A stretch of DNA of 64,000 bases from UBA12018 sp051656605 (GTDB lineage: Bacteria; Bacteroidota; Bacteroidia; Bacteroidales; CAMTPD01), in the NCBI GenBank assembly GCA_051656605.1, contig JBOGCF010000057.1, forward strand, positions 1-64,000, written 5' to 3'. A program made the position numbers and the translations under genes. The notes beneath the pieces are model-generated. The model saw nothing but the letters and a program-made list of their open reading frames with translations, was not told the DNA's origin and did not search any database. This document shows, piece by piece, positions 8,601 to 18,054 of the stretch. The first letter of the stretch is position 1. The number at the start of each line of letters is the position of its first letter.

Positions 8601-11600
8601 TATAAAACGTTTCTTGATCGCTATTATGTGCAGGTTGATGCGAGTTCAGAACGGGAGCGGACATTGCCTCGCACGGTAGCTTCGTCGCCTTCCGGTGAGC
8701 GTTATGTTGGTTTTTCGGACAAACGCTATACGCACAGCAGAGCGTCTTTTCATGAACGGATGAAAGGGATTAACGGAACAGAAGGTAATTCGGGACGTGA
8801 AGCAATGAAGGAGTTTTTTTGGAAGTATTCACCCGACTCGGAGGATTTAGATCATGACATGACGCTCTCTACCGAAGAGCATTTTTACCGATATCAGGTA
8901 AATTTATCGCCCGAATCTCTCAATGGAGATCATGCATTGATTAAAGAAGTGCGGCAAGCCGAGGTGATAGCTCCCGACGGAACAGCAAGTCATGTTTCCT
9001 GGTATTTGTTTCGTATTCCTTTGCGCAATTACAGTAAACGTTTTGGTTCGATTGCAGATTTCAGATCGATTCGACATATGCGTTTGCTTTTACATGGCTT
9101 TGAAGAGGAGGTACATCTACGATTTGCTTCTCTGCGGTTTATGAAATCGGATTGGCAACAATGGGTCCCTGAAGCCAAAAGTGATTCGTTGTATTGGTAT
9201 GAAGATCCGGTACAATTGGCGTATTTGTCTGTTGATGAGAATAAGGAGTTATCTGAAGTGAATTATATAACACCTAATGGTGTAGAACCTCGTAGCGTGA
9301 TGCATAATCGAAAACAAGTGAGAGAAAATGAACATGCGCTTGAGTTTGAGGTTGAGTCTCTTCATCCTAATCAGCATGTCGCTGTTTGGAAACAGACCGA
9401 TTTTGATTGCCGTAATTATGGATCGCTTGAGTTGTTTTCTCATTTGCATGAAACCATATCGACGGGAAGTCACGTTGTGGATGGAGATTTCTCTTTGTTT
9501 ATTCGCTTAGGATATGATGGTCGTACCAATTACTATGAATATGAAATTCCGATGGAGGTAACGCCTCACGGGCAATATAGTAATCAGTTATTTTCAGATA
9601 AAGAGACGGTTTGGCCCAGAAACAATCGATTGGATCTCATTTTGCAACAACTCACTACCGCCAAAAACGAGCGGGATATTTCGGGAGCAGCAAAGAATGA
9701 GATCTTTAGTATAGAGACTCCGCAGCACCATGTAATTCGAGTCAAGGGAAATCCTTCCTTGGCCGACGTGACCACCTTAGTGATTGGCGTTCGTAACAAT
9801 TCAGATAAAATTCTCTCAGGTAAGGTTTGGATCAATGACATTCGATTGGCTCATCAACAAAAACAAAATGGCTGGGCAGCACGTAGCGAGTTAGAACTAA
9901 CGTTGGGAGATGTAGGGCGATTTTCAATAGCAGGTATCTTCAAAAGTCGCGGGTTTGGAAATGTTGACCAACGATATAATGAACGAATTGAGAATGATAG
10001 GTTTCGTTTAGGTTTTACCTCTCGTATTGAATTTGGAAAAGTACTTCCCAATGTACTAAAGTTGACCATGCCTGTGTATTTGCAATGGAGTAAAGAGTCG
10101 GAATATCTTCATTATAATCCTTTTGATAGCGATATTGAAATGGATGAGTTGTTGAAACAAGAAAGCAACCAGTCTGCACGTGACTCGTTGCGAAGGTTGG
10201 CTCGCAGTACGATTTCCTCACATAATATAGCAATTCAACAGATGGGATTTCGAATACGGAGTAAGCGACCAATGCCATATGACCTTGACAATTTTCGTTT
10301 AGGGTTTGTATATGATGGCACTACTGTTGCCTCTCCGAGTTTGCATTATGATAGAGGAAAACGGTATAGTGGTTATTTGAGGTATACTTATTCACCCGAA
10401 GAATTGTTCTTTCCTTTCTTTAAAAAAGCATCGACTCCTAAACAGGAGTGGTTGCGTGTACGATTTGTGCCTACGCAAATTACGATGGAAAGTTCTTTTT
10501 ATCGCAACTATGGCGAAACAAAATATCGACTCAACGAAGGAGATCACGCTACCGGGGCTTCTTTTGTGATGCAAGAGTTTCTTTGGAATCGAGCTTTTAC
10601 GCTTGAGTGGGATCTTCTTAAAAATGTAAAGCTACGTGTAAGAACTGCTACGAATGCTGAAATTGAAGAGCCGGAGATGCAAGTGAATAAACGTATCGAT
10701 CCGGATGGGTTTCGCTTCTGGCGTGATTCGGTTTGGAATAGTATCAAAGATTTTGGTAAACCGGTACGCTATGAACAACAAGTAGCCCTACATGCACATA
10801 TTCCGGAGTTGAAGAATAGATGGCTCGGTTGGATAAAAGGTAGTATGCATTATAAAGCGGATTATTTTTGGGATAGAGGCTACGATGATGCGATTTTTGG
10901 GGATGGTGGAAATATAATTAAGAATTATAGGTCGGCAGGAGTCAATGGAACGTTCAATCTGTCCAAGTTTGTTACAACTCTGGACAGTAGTGATGCGAAT
11001 CGTTCTAGATGGTTGAAAAAGTTTTTACCTCATATTGAAGTGATACATAAAACAGATAGAGGTATACAGATTCCACGTTATAGGCATGGAGTCAGAGATA
11101 TAGGAGGGCAGAATAGGGTAGATGGGCGTTTATTGCCAGGGATTGGGTTTGCTCTCGGAGCGGTGTCTTCTAGTTTTATCAACAAGGTTATTAACAATGC
11201 AGATGTTCATATGACAGATGAAACGACGAATAGGGCGATCACATCAACGAATAAGTATTCATTATGGAAGGGCGTACTCCGGCCAGTTTCCGGATTAAGG
11301 TTTGAGTTGTCTTGGTTATCCGATAATAACAACCGTGATGAGTTTGCTTTAAATCCCAATGCTCAGTCGAATCAGATTAGTCGTAAGTCGAGTAGTCGTG
11401 TAGCGAGTCGTAGAAAAAGTATAAATGCGAGTAAAAAAACTAACATAAATAGTCTTATACCGCCACAGGAGAATAGTCTGGTTTTGCCAAATTGGAAGAT
11501 TTATTACGATGGTCTTAACAGATATGATTTTATTAAAAAGGTGTTGAGCCACTTGGCTTTTACACACGCGTACTCTTGTATCCATTCCGTCGAAGTTGTG

Positions 11601-12140
11601 CATACGAGAGGAGGTGGTATAGCTTCTAAAGCCATTGATAAAAAGCTGATTAGTGCTAAAACATGGGTAAAAGAGGGGTTTACTCCATTAATTGGGATTG
11701 ATGCAATTTTTAGAAATGGCTTAACGGCTTCGCTGAGACACAACAAAATTTACAGCATTGTATTAAATCATGGGGGTAATCAGTTAATTAACGGAGTCAA
11801 TCAAGACATAAATTTGGCGTTTGCTTACAAAATAGTAGCAGATCGACAACAAAATGGCAAAAAATATGGTTCGTTTTCTGATGGCGGTGTCTTACTAAAA
11901 GTAGAAGGTGCTGCTAGAAGAATGACGAATGGTATTAACTATAAAGATGCCATACGTGAGGTCTATACTTCGGGTAATAAGAGCTATTTTATCAGGTTTA
12001 ATGCAGATTATGATAAAAGTAGATCAATATCCTATAGTTTCTATTTTAACATGGAGGTAGATCAGCCTTTAGCAGGGCAATTTTCATATCCTTCATATAT
12101 AATGTCGACGGGGTTTTCAGTCCGTCTTCAATTATACTAA
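5655..12140 (+). CDS. sprA: SprA, type IX secretion outer-membrane translocon
   Basis: At 2161 residues this matches the SprA/Sov family, the giant beta-barrel that forms the outer-membrane pore of the type IX secretion system. A signal peptide is visible (hydrophobic residues 10-28, then GALCAQ). The N-terminal region has the family segment ending KMKTHFTTDPFNEKNL at about residues 135-160, and the C-terminus ends in alternating aromatic beta strands (FSVRLQLY). The ATG at 5655 gives a full signal peptide. A Ser/Arg/Lys-rich low-complexity stretch lies near residues 1908-1935. No other type IX gene is in the window. The family call is strong; the export role is known for the family and inferred here. 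Confidence 0.93.
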   Translation: MYFSKNHTNPLLITLIYLLTTVLGGEGALCAQTWSDSIKTVDSLYTRALFDAYALKQYRAMRDSAFSAVVLPKHQKLKAHEKWLGPGKLKAKLRGRAEASLGIKYVHIQNPDLPYNARKRIIPEFDENIELSFDGSLGEKLKMKTHFTTDPFNEKNLNSLHLGYTGYEDEIIRYIEAGSVTLHTENCLINSTSSLFGIKAGIQLGPLTVDFLAASESNTIVLHEEGGGGNLRAWELEIDAYDEYRHFFLSHFFRNHFTQHTQLACLNKSPLFISRIEVWITNTQGVLEDSRHVAAIAQLGDVDQLHDKPVDNEGSLLYQQLINSGSKCRNVDNTSELQSVTQAYNADCEMVRRARRLLPEEYELQSSLGYVSLKRPLQSYEQLAVAYEYTYQGQTYQVGEWADLSETSQQEALFVRLLKPAHSFPSHYAWKLMMKNIYTIPNGCEGKQGFEFDVLVRKEESTDYTPFLELSGAKTLLQILQLDRVGPNNRNGPDGRFDYVENTTILPALGCIVFPLTEPFGDYLSGATSPPSSSYACQALYDSTLVKARALISPRQIVLRGKSKSKQRGVYKLKDHQFSPGSLLVKAQDKELIENVDYTIDPENNLLTIINEEYLLSNAGISISTKQSSFLYGNRQTRLGINLNYNVNRSLSLGASWMMVQAKPRFESYASADEFVNNTIYGLHSRYVKSWKTRMGSDSVQAKNTLVWNTDVAFLRSKAAQKGAFLFIDDFEANHVMADLSQPSKWSLSSIPIDGSQFPESLLSNAVETGLNRALINWYTIEPSFVKPGSKYLPEYLRYDKEALSNHYVRSINTSELFPNRDVDDTDQRYISSFNLSYYPNERGPYNLDATDITSEGFLLHPQKRWGGIMRSIDASDFETQHVQYLEFWMLDPFLYSNVHQGGTLTIDLGTLSEDVLKDNLLSDESSIDLKNDLRSEGTSIWGVIPQFQTGTQAFDGGDAVVTRQDVGLNGLSGDDEAHLEVYKTFLDRYYVQVDASSERERTLPRTVASSPSGERYVGFSDKRYTHSRASFHERMKGINGTEGNSGREAMKEFFWKYSPDSEDLDHDMTLSTEEHFYRYQVNLSPESLNGDHALIKEVRQAEVIAPDGTASHVSWYLFRIPLRNYSKRFGSIADFRSIRHMRLLLHGFEEEVHLRFASLRFMKSDWQQWVPEAKSDSLYWYEDPVQLAYLSVDENKELSEVNYITPNGVEPRSVMHNRKQVRENEHALEFEVESLHPNQHVAVWKQTDFDCRNYGSLELFSHLHETISTGSHVVDGDFSLFIRLGYDGRTNYYEYEIPMEVTPHGQYSNQLFSDKETVWPRNNRLDLILQQLTTAKNERDISGAAKNEIFSIETPQHHVIRVKGNPSLADVTTLVIGVRNNSDKILSGKVWINDIRLAHQQKQNGWAARSELELTLGDVGRFSIAGIFKSRGFGNVDQRYNERIENDRFRLGFTSRIEFGKVLPNVLKLTMPVYLQWSKESEYLHYNPFDSDIEMDELLKQESNQSARDSLRRLARSTISSHNIAIQQMGFRIRSKRPMPYDLDNFRLGFVYDGTTVASPSLHYDRGKRYSGYLRYTYSPEELFFPFFKKASTPKQEWLRVRFVPTQITMESSFYRNYGETKYRLNEGDHATGASFVMQEFLWNRAFTLEWDLLKNVKLRVRTATNAEIEEPEMQVNKRIDPDGFRFWRDSVWNSIKDFGKPVRYEQQVALHAHIPELKNRWLGWIKGSMHYKADYFWDRGYDDAIFGDGGNIIKNYRSAGVNGTFNLSKFVTTLDSSDANRSRWLKKFLPHIEVIHKTDRGIQIPRYRHGVRDIGGQNRVDGRLLPGIGFALGAVSSSFINKVINNADVHMTDETTNRAITSTNKYSLWKGVLRPVSGLRFELSWLSDNNNRDEFALNPNAQSNQISRKSSSRVASRRKSINASKKTNINSLIPPQENSLVLPNWKIYYDGLNRYDFIKKVLSHLAFTHAYSCIHSVEVVHTRGGGIASKAIDKKLISAKTWVKEGFTPLIGIDAIFRNGLTASLRHNKIYSIVLNHGGNQLINGVNQDINLAFAYKIVADRQQNGKKYGSFSDGGVLLKVEGAARRMTNGINYKDAIREVYTSGNKSYFIRFNADYDKSRSISYSFYFNMEVDQPLAGQFSYPSYIMSTGFSVRLQLY

Positions 12141-12373
12141 ATAATAAATAACTTATTGATTTTATTTTTGTTGATATATAAACGAAACACAAATTAACGA
12201 TAAGTTTTTTTAAATATTAAGACTTTCTCTTTTTCTTTTTTTGTGTGAATATTAAACAAAAACGCTGTTTATTTGTTCCTCTAATTAAAAGGATAAGATT
12301 CATTTTAATAGATTGTTGTTTCTGATGTTCGGAAACAATTAGAATAGATTAAAACGATAAGTATCGAAATAGC

Positions 12374-13933
12374 ATGAGAAAATCAACGATCTGGTTGCTG
12401 GCTTTAGTAATGGCTTTCGCATTTGCAGGTTTGCTTTACTTACAAATTACCTACCTAAGTATCATTTTGAAAACTCGAAATGAGCAGTTTAGTGAGGCAG
12501 TGAAAACTAGTTTGTACCAGGTATCCAGAAGTTTGGAACTAGAAGAGAGTGCAAGGTATCTTGAAGAAGACCTGAACGAGAATGAGAAGATGTTGCTGTA
12601 TGATCAGCGTAAAAACAATTCGAATGTATTGAACAGTCCGATTGTAAAAGAGGAGAACCTCAAATTCAAGCTACTTGGCAACGATGGTGTTATATCAGAA
12701 GTTGAACTTAAAACGTATTCGGGACAAGATAAAGAGCAGAATCTCTCTGTCGGTACCCAACAACAGAACCGAAATATTATTGAAAAAACCTCTCGCTCAA
12801 TACAAGACACGTATTTGCGCAGATACCTCAATGAGCATATGTTGCTTTCAGAAGTGATTCGTAATAAGCTTTATAAATCCAGTTTGCAACCTATTCAGGA
12901 GCGAATTGATTTTAATCAGCTCAAGGTGTTGTTACGCGATCAGTTTAGAAACAACGGACTTAATATTCCTTTCCACTTTTCAGTGATCAATAAAGATGAT
13001 CAGATCGTATATCAAGATGCTGATATGAAACCTGGAAAAAATACGGAAGTATTTACACAGATTTTATTTCAAAATGATCCGCCGTCAAAACTAAATTATT
13101 TGAGAGTATTTTTCCCAACACAGAAAAGTTACATCTTTAGTAATATTACGTTTCTGGCACCCTCTATTGCGTTTACATTGGTTTTGTTGATGACATTTAT
13201 CTTTACGATTTATATCGTTTTCCGTCAGAAAAAACTGTCTGAAATGAAAAATGACTTTATCAACAATATGACGCATGAGTTGAAAACTCCGGTTTCAACC
13301 ATCTCTTTGGCTGCTCAAATGTTGAAAGATACAGACATCACAAAGTCTCCTGAAATCTTTAAACATATCTCGGGAGTGATACACGACGAGACTAAAAGGC
13401 TTAGTTTTTTGGTCGAGAAGGTGTTGCAGATGTCGCTATTTGAACGACAAAAAGCTTCGTTAAAGCTTAAAGAAATTGATGCGAATGACTTGCTTGCTAA
13501 TATTGCAAATACCTTCGTATTGAAGGTAGAAAAGTATGGAGGCACTCTTGATATTGATCTTGAAGCTGACGAGTCTACAATTTATGTTGACGAAATGCAC
13601 TTCACAAATGTATTATTTAATCTAATGGATAATGCTGTGAAGTATCGTAAACCGGAAGTTCCACTTAAGCTAATGGCTCGCACTTGGAACGAAAACGGGA
13701 AGTTGTTTATCTCTGTCGAAGATAACGGTATTGGTATTAAAAAAGAATATCTAAAGAAAGTATTCGACCGCTTCTTCAGAGCTCCTTCGGGAAATGTACA
13801 TGACGTAAAAGGTTTTGGCCTTGGCCTTGCCTATGTACGTAAAATAGTAGAGGATCACAACGGTACCATCAAAGCCGAAAGTGAACTCAATATGGGAACT
13901 AAATTTATTATTTCATTACCACTTATAAAATAG
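12374..13933 (+). CDS. rprX: Sensor histidine kinase, RprX-like
   Basis: A 519-residue membrane kinase with transmembrane segments at about 7-29 and 260-283 enclosing a sensor domain of about 230 residues. The HisKA domain has the phosphorylated His301 in MTHELKTPVS. An HATPase domain follows with N box NLMDNAVKYR, DNGIGI and GFGLGLAYV. The response regulator starts 6 bases after the stop. The pair closely resembles Bacteroides RprX/RprY. The stimulus is not evident from sequence. A TATTTTTG element at 12163-12170 could be its promoter, about 200 bases upstream. Confidence 0.85.
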   Translation: MRKSTIWLLALVMAFAFAGLLYLQITYLSIILKTRNEQFSEAVKTSLYQVSRSLELEESARYLEEDLNENEKMLLYDQRKNNSNVLNSPIVKEENLKFKLLGNDGVISEVELKTYSGQDKEQNLSVGTQQQNRNIIEKTSRSIQDTYLRRYLNEHMLLSEVIRNKLYKSSLQPIQERIDFNQLKVLLRDQFRNNGLNIPFHFSVINKDDQIVYQDADMKPGKNTEVFTQILFQNDPPSKLNYLRVFFPTQKSYIFSNITFLAPSIAFTLVLLMTFIFTIYIVFRQKKLSEMKNDFINNMTHELKTPVSTISLAAQMLKDTDITKSPEIFKHISGVIHDETKRLSFLVEKVLQMSLFERQKASLKLKEIDANDLLANIANTFVLKVEKYGGTLDIDLEADESTIYVDEMHFTNVLFNLMDNAVKYRKPEVPLKLMARTWNENGKLFISVEDNGIGIKKEYLKKVFDRFFRAPSGNVHDVKGFGLGLAYVRKIVEDHNGTIKAESELNMGTKFIISLPLIK

Positions 13934-13939
13934 TTATTT

Positions 13940-14671
13940 ATGGAAGACAAGACTAAAATCTTCTTTTGTGAAGACGATGAAAACCTTGGAATGCTATTGA
14001 GAGAATACCTCCAAGCTAAAGGTTATGCTACAGATCTTTTCTCTGACGGAGAACAAGGCTATAAAGGATTTACTAAAGGTAAATATGATCTTTGCGTACT
14101 TGACGTGATGATGCCTAAAAAAGACGGATTTACGTTGGCTCAAGAAATTCGTTCAATCAATCCTGATATACCTATCATTTTCCTTACAGCAAAAACAATG
14201 AAGGAAGATATCCTTGAAGGATTTAAGATTGGTGCAGACGATTATCTTACAAAACCATTCAGCATGGAAGAATTATTACTTCGTATCGAAGCAATTCTTC
14301 GTCGTGTCAAAGGTAAAAAAATGAAAGATATTCCTTTCTACAAACTTGGAAACTTCTTGTTTGATACACAAAAGCAAACACTTTCAATTGGTGATAAGTC
14401 AACAAAACTTACAACAAAAGAATGTGAACTTCTTAGCTTGCTTTGTGCTCATGCAAACGAAATCCTTGAAAGAAACTATGCATTGAAAACTATCTGGGTT
14501 GATGATAACTACTTCAATGCTCGTAGTATGGACGTGTATATTACTAAACTTCGTAAATTGCTTAAAGATGATCCACAAATTGAAATCATCAACATTCACG
14601 GTAAGGGTTATAAATTGATTACTCCTTCTGGTGAAGAACAAGCAAGAGAGGAAGCTCCAACTGTAATTTAA
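13940..14671 (+). CDS. rprY: DNA-binding response regulator, RprY-like
   Basis: This is an OmpR-type regulator of 243 residues. The receiver domain has acidic pocket residues EDDE (11-14), phospho-acceptor Asp55 in VLDVMMPKKDG, Thr and Lys in FLTAK and DYLTKPFS. A winged-helix output domain lies at about 130-230 (TTKECELLSLLCAH, YITKLRKLLKDD). It forms an operon with the kinase immediately upstream. The receiver sequence is very close to what is known of Bacteroides RprY. Confidence 0.9.
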   Translation: MEDKTKIFFCEDDENLGMLLREYLQAKGYATDLFSDGEQGYKGFTKGKYDLCVLDVMMPKKDGFTLAQEIRSINPDIPIIFLTAKTMKEDILEGFKIGADDYLTKPFSMEELLLRIEAILRRVKGKKMKDIPFYKLGNFLFDTQKQTLSIGDKSTKLTTKECELLSLLCAHANEILERNYALKTIWVDDNYFNARSMDVYITKLRKLLKDDPQIEIINIHGKGYKLITPSGEEQAREEAPTVI

Positions 14672-14712
14672 TAGAGTTTAGTTCCGTAACGGACAACTAA
14701 TTTCTTAAACAT

Positions 14713-14748
14713 AAACGAGAGGCCTTATTTGCTAAGGTCTCTCGTTTT
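14713..14748 (+). terminator. Terminator after rprY
   Basis: AAACGAGAGGCCTTA pairs with TAAGGTCTCTCGTTT (one mismatch or wobble) around TTTGC. It is the first of two hairpins between the convergent rprY and yqeY genes. Confidence 0.85.
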
Positions 14749-14753
14749 AATAT

Positions 14754-14794
14754 AAAAGGGGGAATGATAATTATTACATTATCATTCCCCCTTT
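14754..14794. terminator. Bidirectional terminator between rprY and yqeY
   Basis: AAAAGGGGGAATGATAAT pairs almost perfectly with ATTATCATTCCCCCTTT. A flanks on one side and T on the other allow it to work for both converging operons. Confidence 0.85.
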
Positions 14795-14819
14795 AAGCTG
14801 CTGTATTGGTGTGAAAGCG

Positions 14820-15266
14820 TTAGCTCAACAGTTTCTTAACTGTTGCTGAAATAGCGCGGCCTTCGGCTTTTCCGTTTAGTTGTTTGGTTGCTGCTCCCAT
14901 AACTTTACCCATATCTTTGGCTGTAGCGTTTAAGTCAGCAATAATTTGCTTAAGAATAGCTTCTAGCTCTTCTTGGCTTAATTGCTCTGGAAGATATGCT
15001 TCGATGATTGAGGCTTCAGCTAATTCTTTTTCTGCAAGTTCAGGACGATTTTGCTCAGTATAGATAGTTGCACTATCCTTACGTTGCTTGATCATTTTTT
15101 GTAAGATCTTTAAAGCTTGCTCATCAGATAACTCTCCATTGCTATCTTTTGATGTTTTAGCTTCAATAAACTCTTTCTTAATTCCACGCAAAGCTTCTAA
15201 CCTAACTTTGTCTTTAGCAAGCATAGCAGCTTTGATATCACTGCTGATTTGATCAAATAAATCCAT
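14820..15266 (-). CDS. GatB/YqeY domain protein
   Basis: A 148-residue helical protein of the YqeY family, related to the tail domain of GatB. The family signature is clear: LFDQISSDIKAAMLAKDK at the start, then LRGIKKEF, AYLPEQLS and DMGKVMGA near the end. The family may bind tRNA, but its function is not settled. It is the last gene of the minus-strand division cluster, 14 bases after ftsZ. Confidence 0.9.
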   Translation of the reverse strand: MDLFDQISSDIKAAMLAKDKVRLEALRGIKKEFIEAKTSKDSNGELSDEQALKILQKMIKQRKDSATIYTEQNRPELAEKELAEASIIEAYLPEQLSQEELEAILKQIIADLNATAKDMGKVMGAATKQLNGKAEGRAISATVKKLLS

Positions 15267-15280
15267 GATGGTTATTATTT

Positions 15281-16618
15281 TTATCTAAAGCTAATAATTG
15301 GTCCTCCAGGCTTTTTAGGCTCACTGGATGGTTTATTCGCTGTAATAATTGTTTCTTTAACAGGACCTCTTCTAAGATTAGAAACCAATTTTGGATCTCT
15401 ATTGTAGGTCGGGTTATCTTCTAAGATGCCGATAATACTATCATCGTCAAGTTCTTCTGTAGATAAAACAACGGGCTTAGAGACGATCCTTGGCTTCACA
15501 ACATTGGCATTGTGATAGAAGCGGCTGATACGTTCTATTTCTTCACGTTCTTTTTGGATAAGCTCTTGTTCTCTTTGTATTTCCTCTTCAGTCTGACGAG
15601 CTCGTTCTGCATTGCGTCGCTCTTCTATTTGTGGAATACATGAAAGACCAAATCCTGTAGCAAGAATTGTCATTTTAACTTTCTTACCTAATGAGTCATC
15701 TAGAGCAGTACCCCAGATAACTTCGATGTCACTGCTAAAACGAGACATGAATTCATGTACATCATTCATTTCTTCCATCATCAATTCCGACTCAGGACTA
15801 AATGAGACATTGAATAGAATCTTCTTAGCGCTAAATACATCATTGTTATTAAGCAACGGAGAGTTCAAAGCATCGTCAATTGCCATGCGTACACGTCCTT
15901 CTCCGATACCAAATCCGCTACTCATTACCGCAACACCTCCATCTTTTAAGATTGTATTTACATCCGCAAAGTCGAGGTTGATAATACCTGGTAATGTAAT
16001 GATCTCGGCAATACTTTTAGCTGCAATCGTAAGCGTGTCATCAGCCTTTCCGAATGCATTTACCATGGTTAGATCTTTATATATCTCACGCAAGCGCTCA
16101 TTGTTTATTACAAGGAGAGCATCTACGTTTTTACTTATTTCTTCAACACCGTTTAATGCTTGAATAATCTTACGATGGCCTTCAAATACAAAAGGAATAG
16201 TAACGATACCAACAGTTAGAATACCCATATCTTTTGCGGCTCTGGCTATGACAGGAGCTGCTCCGGTTCCGGTACCTCCTCCCATTCCGGCTGTGATGAA
16301 TACCATCTTGGTCCCGTCGTTTAGCATTCGTTTGATATCATCGATACTTTCCTCTGCAGCCATACGTGCACGTTCGGGACGATTTCCTGCTCCTAATCCC
16401 TGTGTAACTTCTCGGCCTAACGATAATTTAACCGTAACGTCAGAACGGTTTAATGCCTGATTATCTGTATTACATAACACAAAGGTTACGTCGTGAATCC
16501 CTTCTTTAAACATATGATTCACAGCGTTACCTCCACCCCCGCCAACACCAATAACTTTAATTATTGATGGAGTTTCAGTAGGTAAATCAAAGCTTAACAA
16601 TCTATTATTATCCTCCAT
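15281..16618 (-). CDS. ftsZ: Cell division protein FtsZ
   Basis: FtsZ is the tubulin-like GTPase that forms the division ring. It has a glycine-rich N-terminus (IGVGGGGGNAVNHM), the tubulin signature GGGTGTG at residues 113-119, and the T7 loop region NLDFADVNTIL, which includes the Asp needed for GTP hydrolysis. The C-terminal 110 residues are a charged linker typical of Bacteroidota, ending in ISFR rather than the proteobacterial peptide. It lies 23 bases after ftsA. Confidence 0.97.
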   Translation of the reverse strand: MEDNNRLLSFDLPTETPSIIKVIGVGGGGGNAVNHMFKEGIHDVTFVLCNTDNQALNRSDVTVKLSLGREVTQGLGAGNRPERARMAAEESIDDIKRMLNDGTKMVFITAGMGGGTGTGAAPVIARAAKDMGILTVGIVTIPFVFEGHRKIIQALNGVEEISKNVDALLVINNERLREIYKDLTMVNAFGKADDTLTIAAKSIAEIITLPGIINLDFADVNTILKDGGVAVMSSGFGIGEGRVRMAIDDALNSPLLNNNDVFSAKKILFNVSFSPESELMMEEMNDVHEFMSRFSSDIEVIWGTALDDSLGKKVKMTILATGFGLSCIPQIEERRNAERARQTEEEIQREQELIQKEREEIERISRFYHNANVVKPRIVSKPVVLSTEELDDDSIIGILEDNPTYNRDPKLVSNLRRGPVKETIITANKPSSEPKKPGGPIISFR

Positions 16619-16641
16619 ATTTATATTATTGACAAAGGTGG

Positions 16642-18051
16642 TTACTTAATACTCTCTTCCTGATCCTCAAACAATGTTTTCGCAAAATTATCAAAAAGAC
16701 GGGCAAATCCTTTCTTTTTTGGTGCAACATATTCAGATTCGCGCTCGAATTTAGATTCTTCCTTTACTGTTTCCTTTTTAGGTTCAGCTATAGGTTCCTC
16801 TTTAAGCTCCTCTTGTACATCAATTTTAGGAGGTGTTACAACTGTAATTGGTTTTACCTCTTTTTCAATTGGTGGTTCTGCAACCGGTTCTAATTTTACA
16901 ATTTTTGCACAGCTTTCGTTACCCATCATAAGTAAACCGAGCGTTTGAGAGAATGAAGGATTTTGAGAAATACTTTCAGCATTTTCAACCAATCCTTTTC
17001 TGGTAGCAACCAGACGCACATCCATACTTGTACGGTTCTTAATCATTACATTAAGATTATTAAGATTGGCTCCGCCTCCTGAAATTACAATTCCTGCTCC
17101 AAGCTTATTAACTAAACCGGTCGTTTCAATTTGTGCCCATACATTTTCGAAAATCTCTGCAGCGCGTGCTTCTACGATGGTATTAAGTTCGCTAAGATAT
17201 ATATCTTGAATGCTGAAGCCGTCTATACTTGACGCTTTTACAATTTCGCTACTATCTTTATCTGATATCGCGCTTCCAAATCTGATTTTTAAACGTTCAG
17301 CTTCTGATTCAGAAATATTTAAGGATGTGATATCTTTTGTAATCAATTGAGCTCCCAAAGGAATTACGGAAATCGTTTGTAATAATCCTCCTTTGTAAAC
17401 AGCAAGAGTTGTAACACCTGCTCCGAAATTAATCAAAGCACATCCAAGACGTTTTTCATCTTCTGTAAGAGTTGCTTCGGCTTGAGCTAAGGGTGTTACA
17501 ATAAATCCGGCGATTTCTATTTTCGCTTTTTCTGCCAGACTCATTATTATATTGCGTTTCAGATTTGGTCTACCTACGATTAGTTTATATCGAGCTTCGA
17601 TTTTATTACAGATCACACCAACCGGATTCATCTCCGGTTTGTCATCAAGATAATACATCGGAGATACTGCATCCAAAAGATCGTGCATCTCAGGCTTGAA
17701 GTTCATGCAGTCATGATACAACGAGCGAATAACCTCTTCTGTTACGGTTTCATCCGGACCTAGAATTTTCGACACGGAGTGCTCCATGGTGCGAATAGAC
17801 TGTCCATTGATACCAACATATACTTTTGCAATCTTGCCGCCACGCAGCTTATTTTCAAGTTTCTGAATAAGTCTCTTGATTTTTGCTGCTGTTTCTTCGA
17901 CGTTGTATACACAACCTCGTCTAATACAAGAGGCAGGACCTTCATCTTCAATAGCCAGGATCGAAAGCTTCCCGTGTGATTTTTTCCCAACCATGCCTAC
18001 CAGCTTGGATGTTCCCAAATCAATTACTGCAATAAAATCTGTATAGTCCAT
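16642..18051 (-). CDS. ftsA: Cell division protein FtsA
   Basis: FtsA is the actin-like ATPase that tethers FtsZ to the membrane. Actin-fold motifs are visible: phosphate 1 loop AVIDLGTSKLVG (8-19) and phosphate 2 region INFGAGVTTLAVY. The adenosine loop is VISGGGANL. At 469 residues it is longer than E. coli FtsA because of a Pro/Glu/Lys-rich linker at about 385-445. The C-terminus KKKGFARLFDNFAKTLF looks like the amphipathic membrane-targeting helix. Only 3 bases separate it from ftsQ. Confidence 0.95.
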   Translation of the reverse strand: MDYTDFIAVIDLGTSKLVGMVGKKSHGKLSILAIEDEGPASCIRRGCVYNVEETAAKIKRLIQKLENKLRGGKIAKVYVGINGQSIRTMEHSVSKILGPDETVTEEVIRSLYHDCMNFKPEMHDLLDAVSPMYYLDDKPEMNPVGVICNKIEARYKLIVGRPNLKRNIIMSLAEKAKIEIAGFIVTPLAQAEATLTEDEKRLGCALINFGAGVTTLAVYKGGLLQTISVIPLGAQLITKDITSLNISESEAERLKIRFGSAISDKDSSEIVKASSIDGFSIQDIYLSELNTIVEARAAEIFENVWAQIETTGLVNKLGAGIVISGGGANLNNLNVMIKNRTSMDVRLVATRKGLVENAESISQNPSFSQTLGLLMMGNESCAKIVKLEPVAEPPIEKEVKPITVVTPPKIDVQEELKEEPIAEPKKETVKEESKFERESEYVAPKKKGFARLFDNFAKTLFEDQEESIK

Positions 18052-18054
18052 ATT

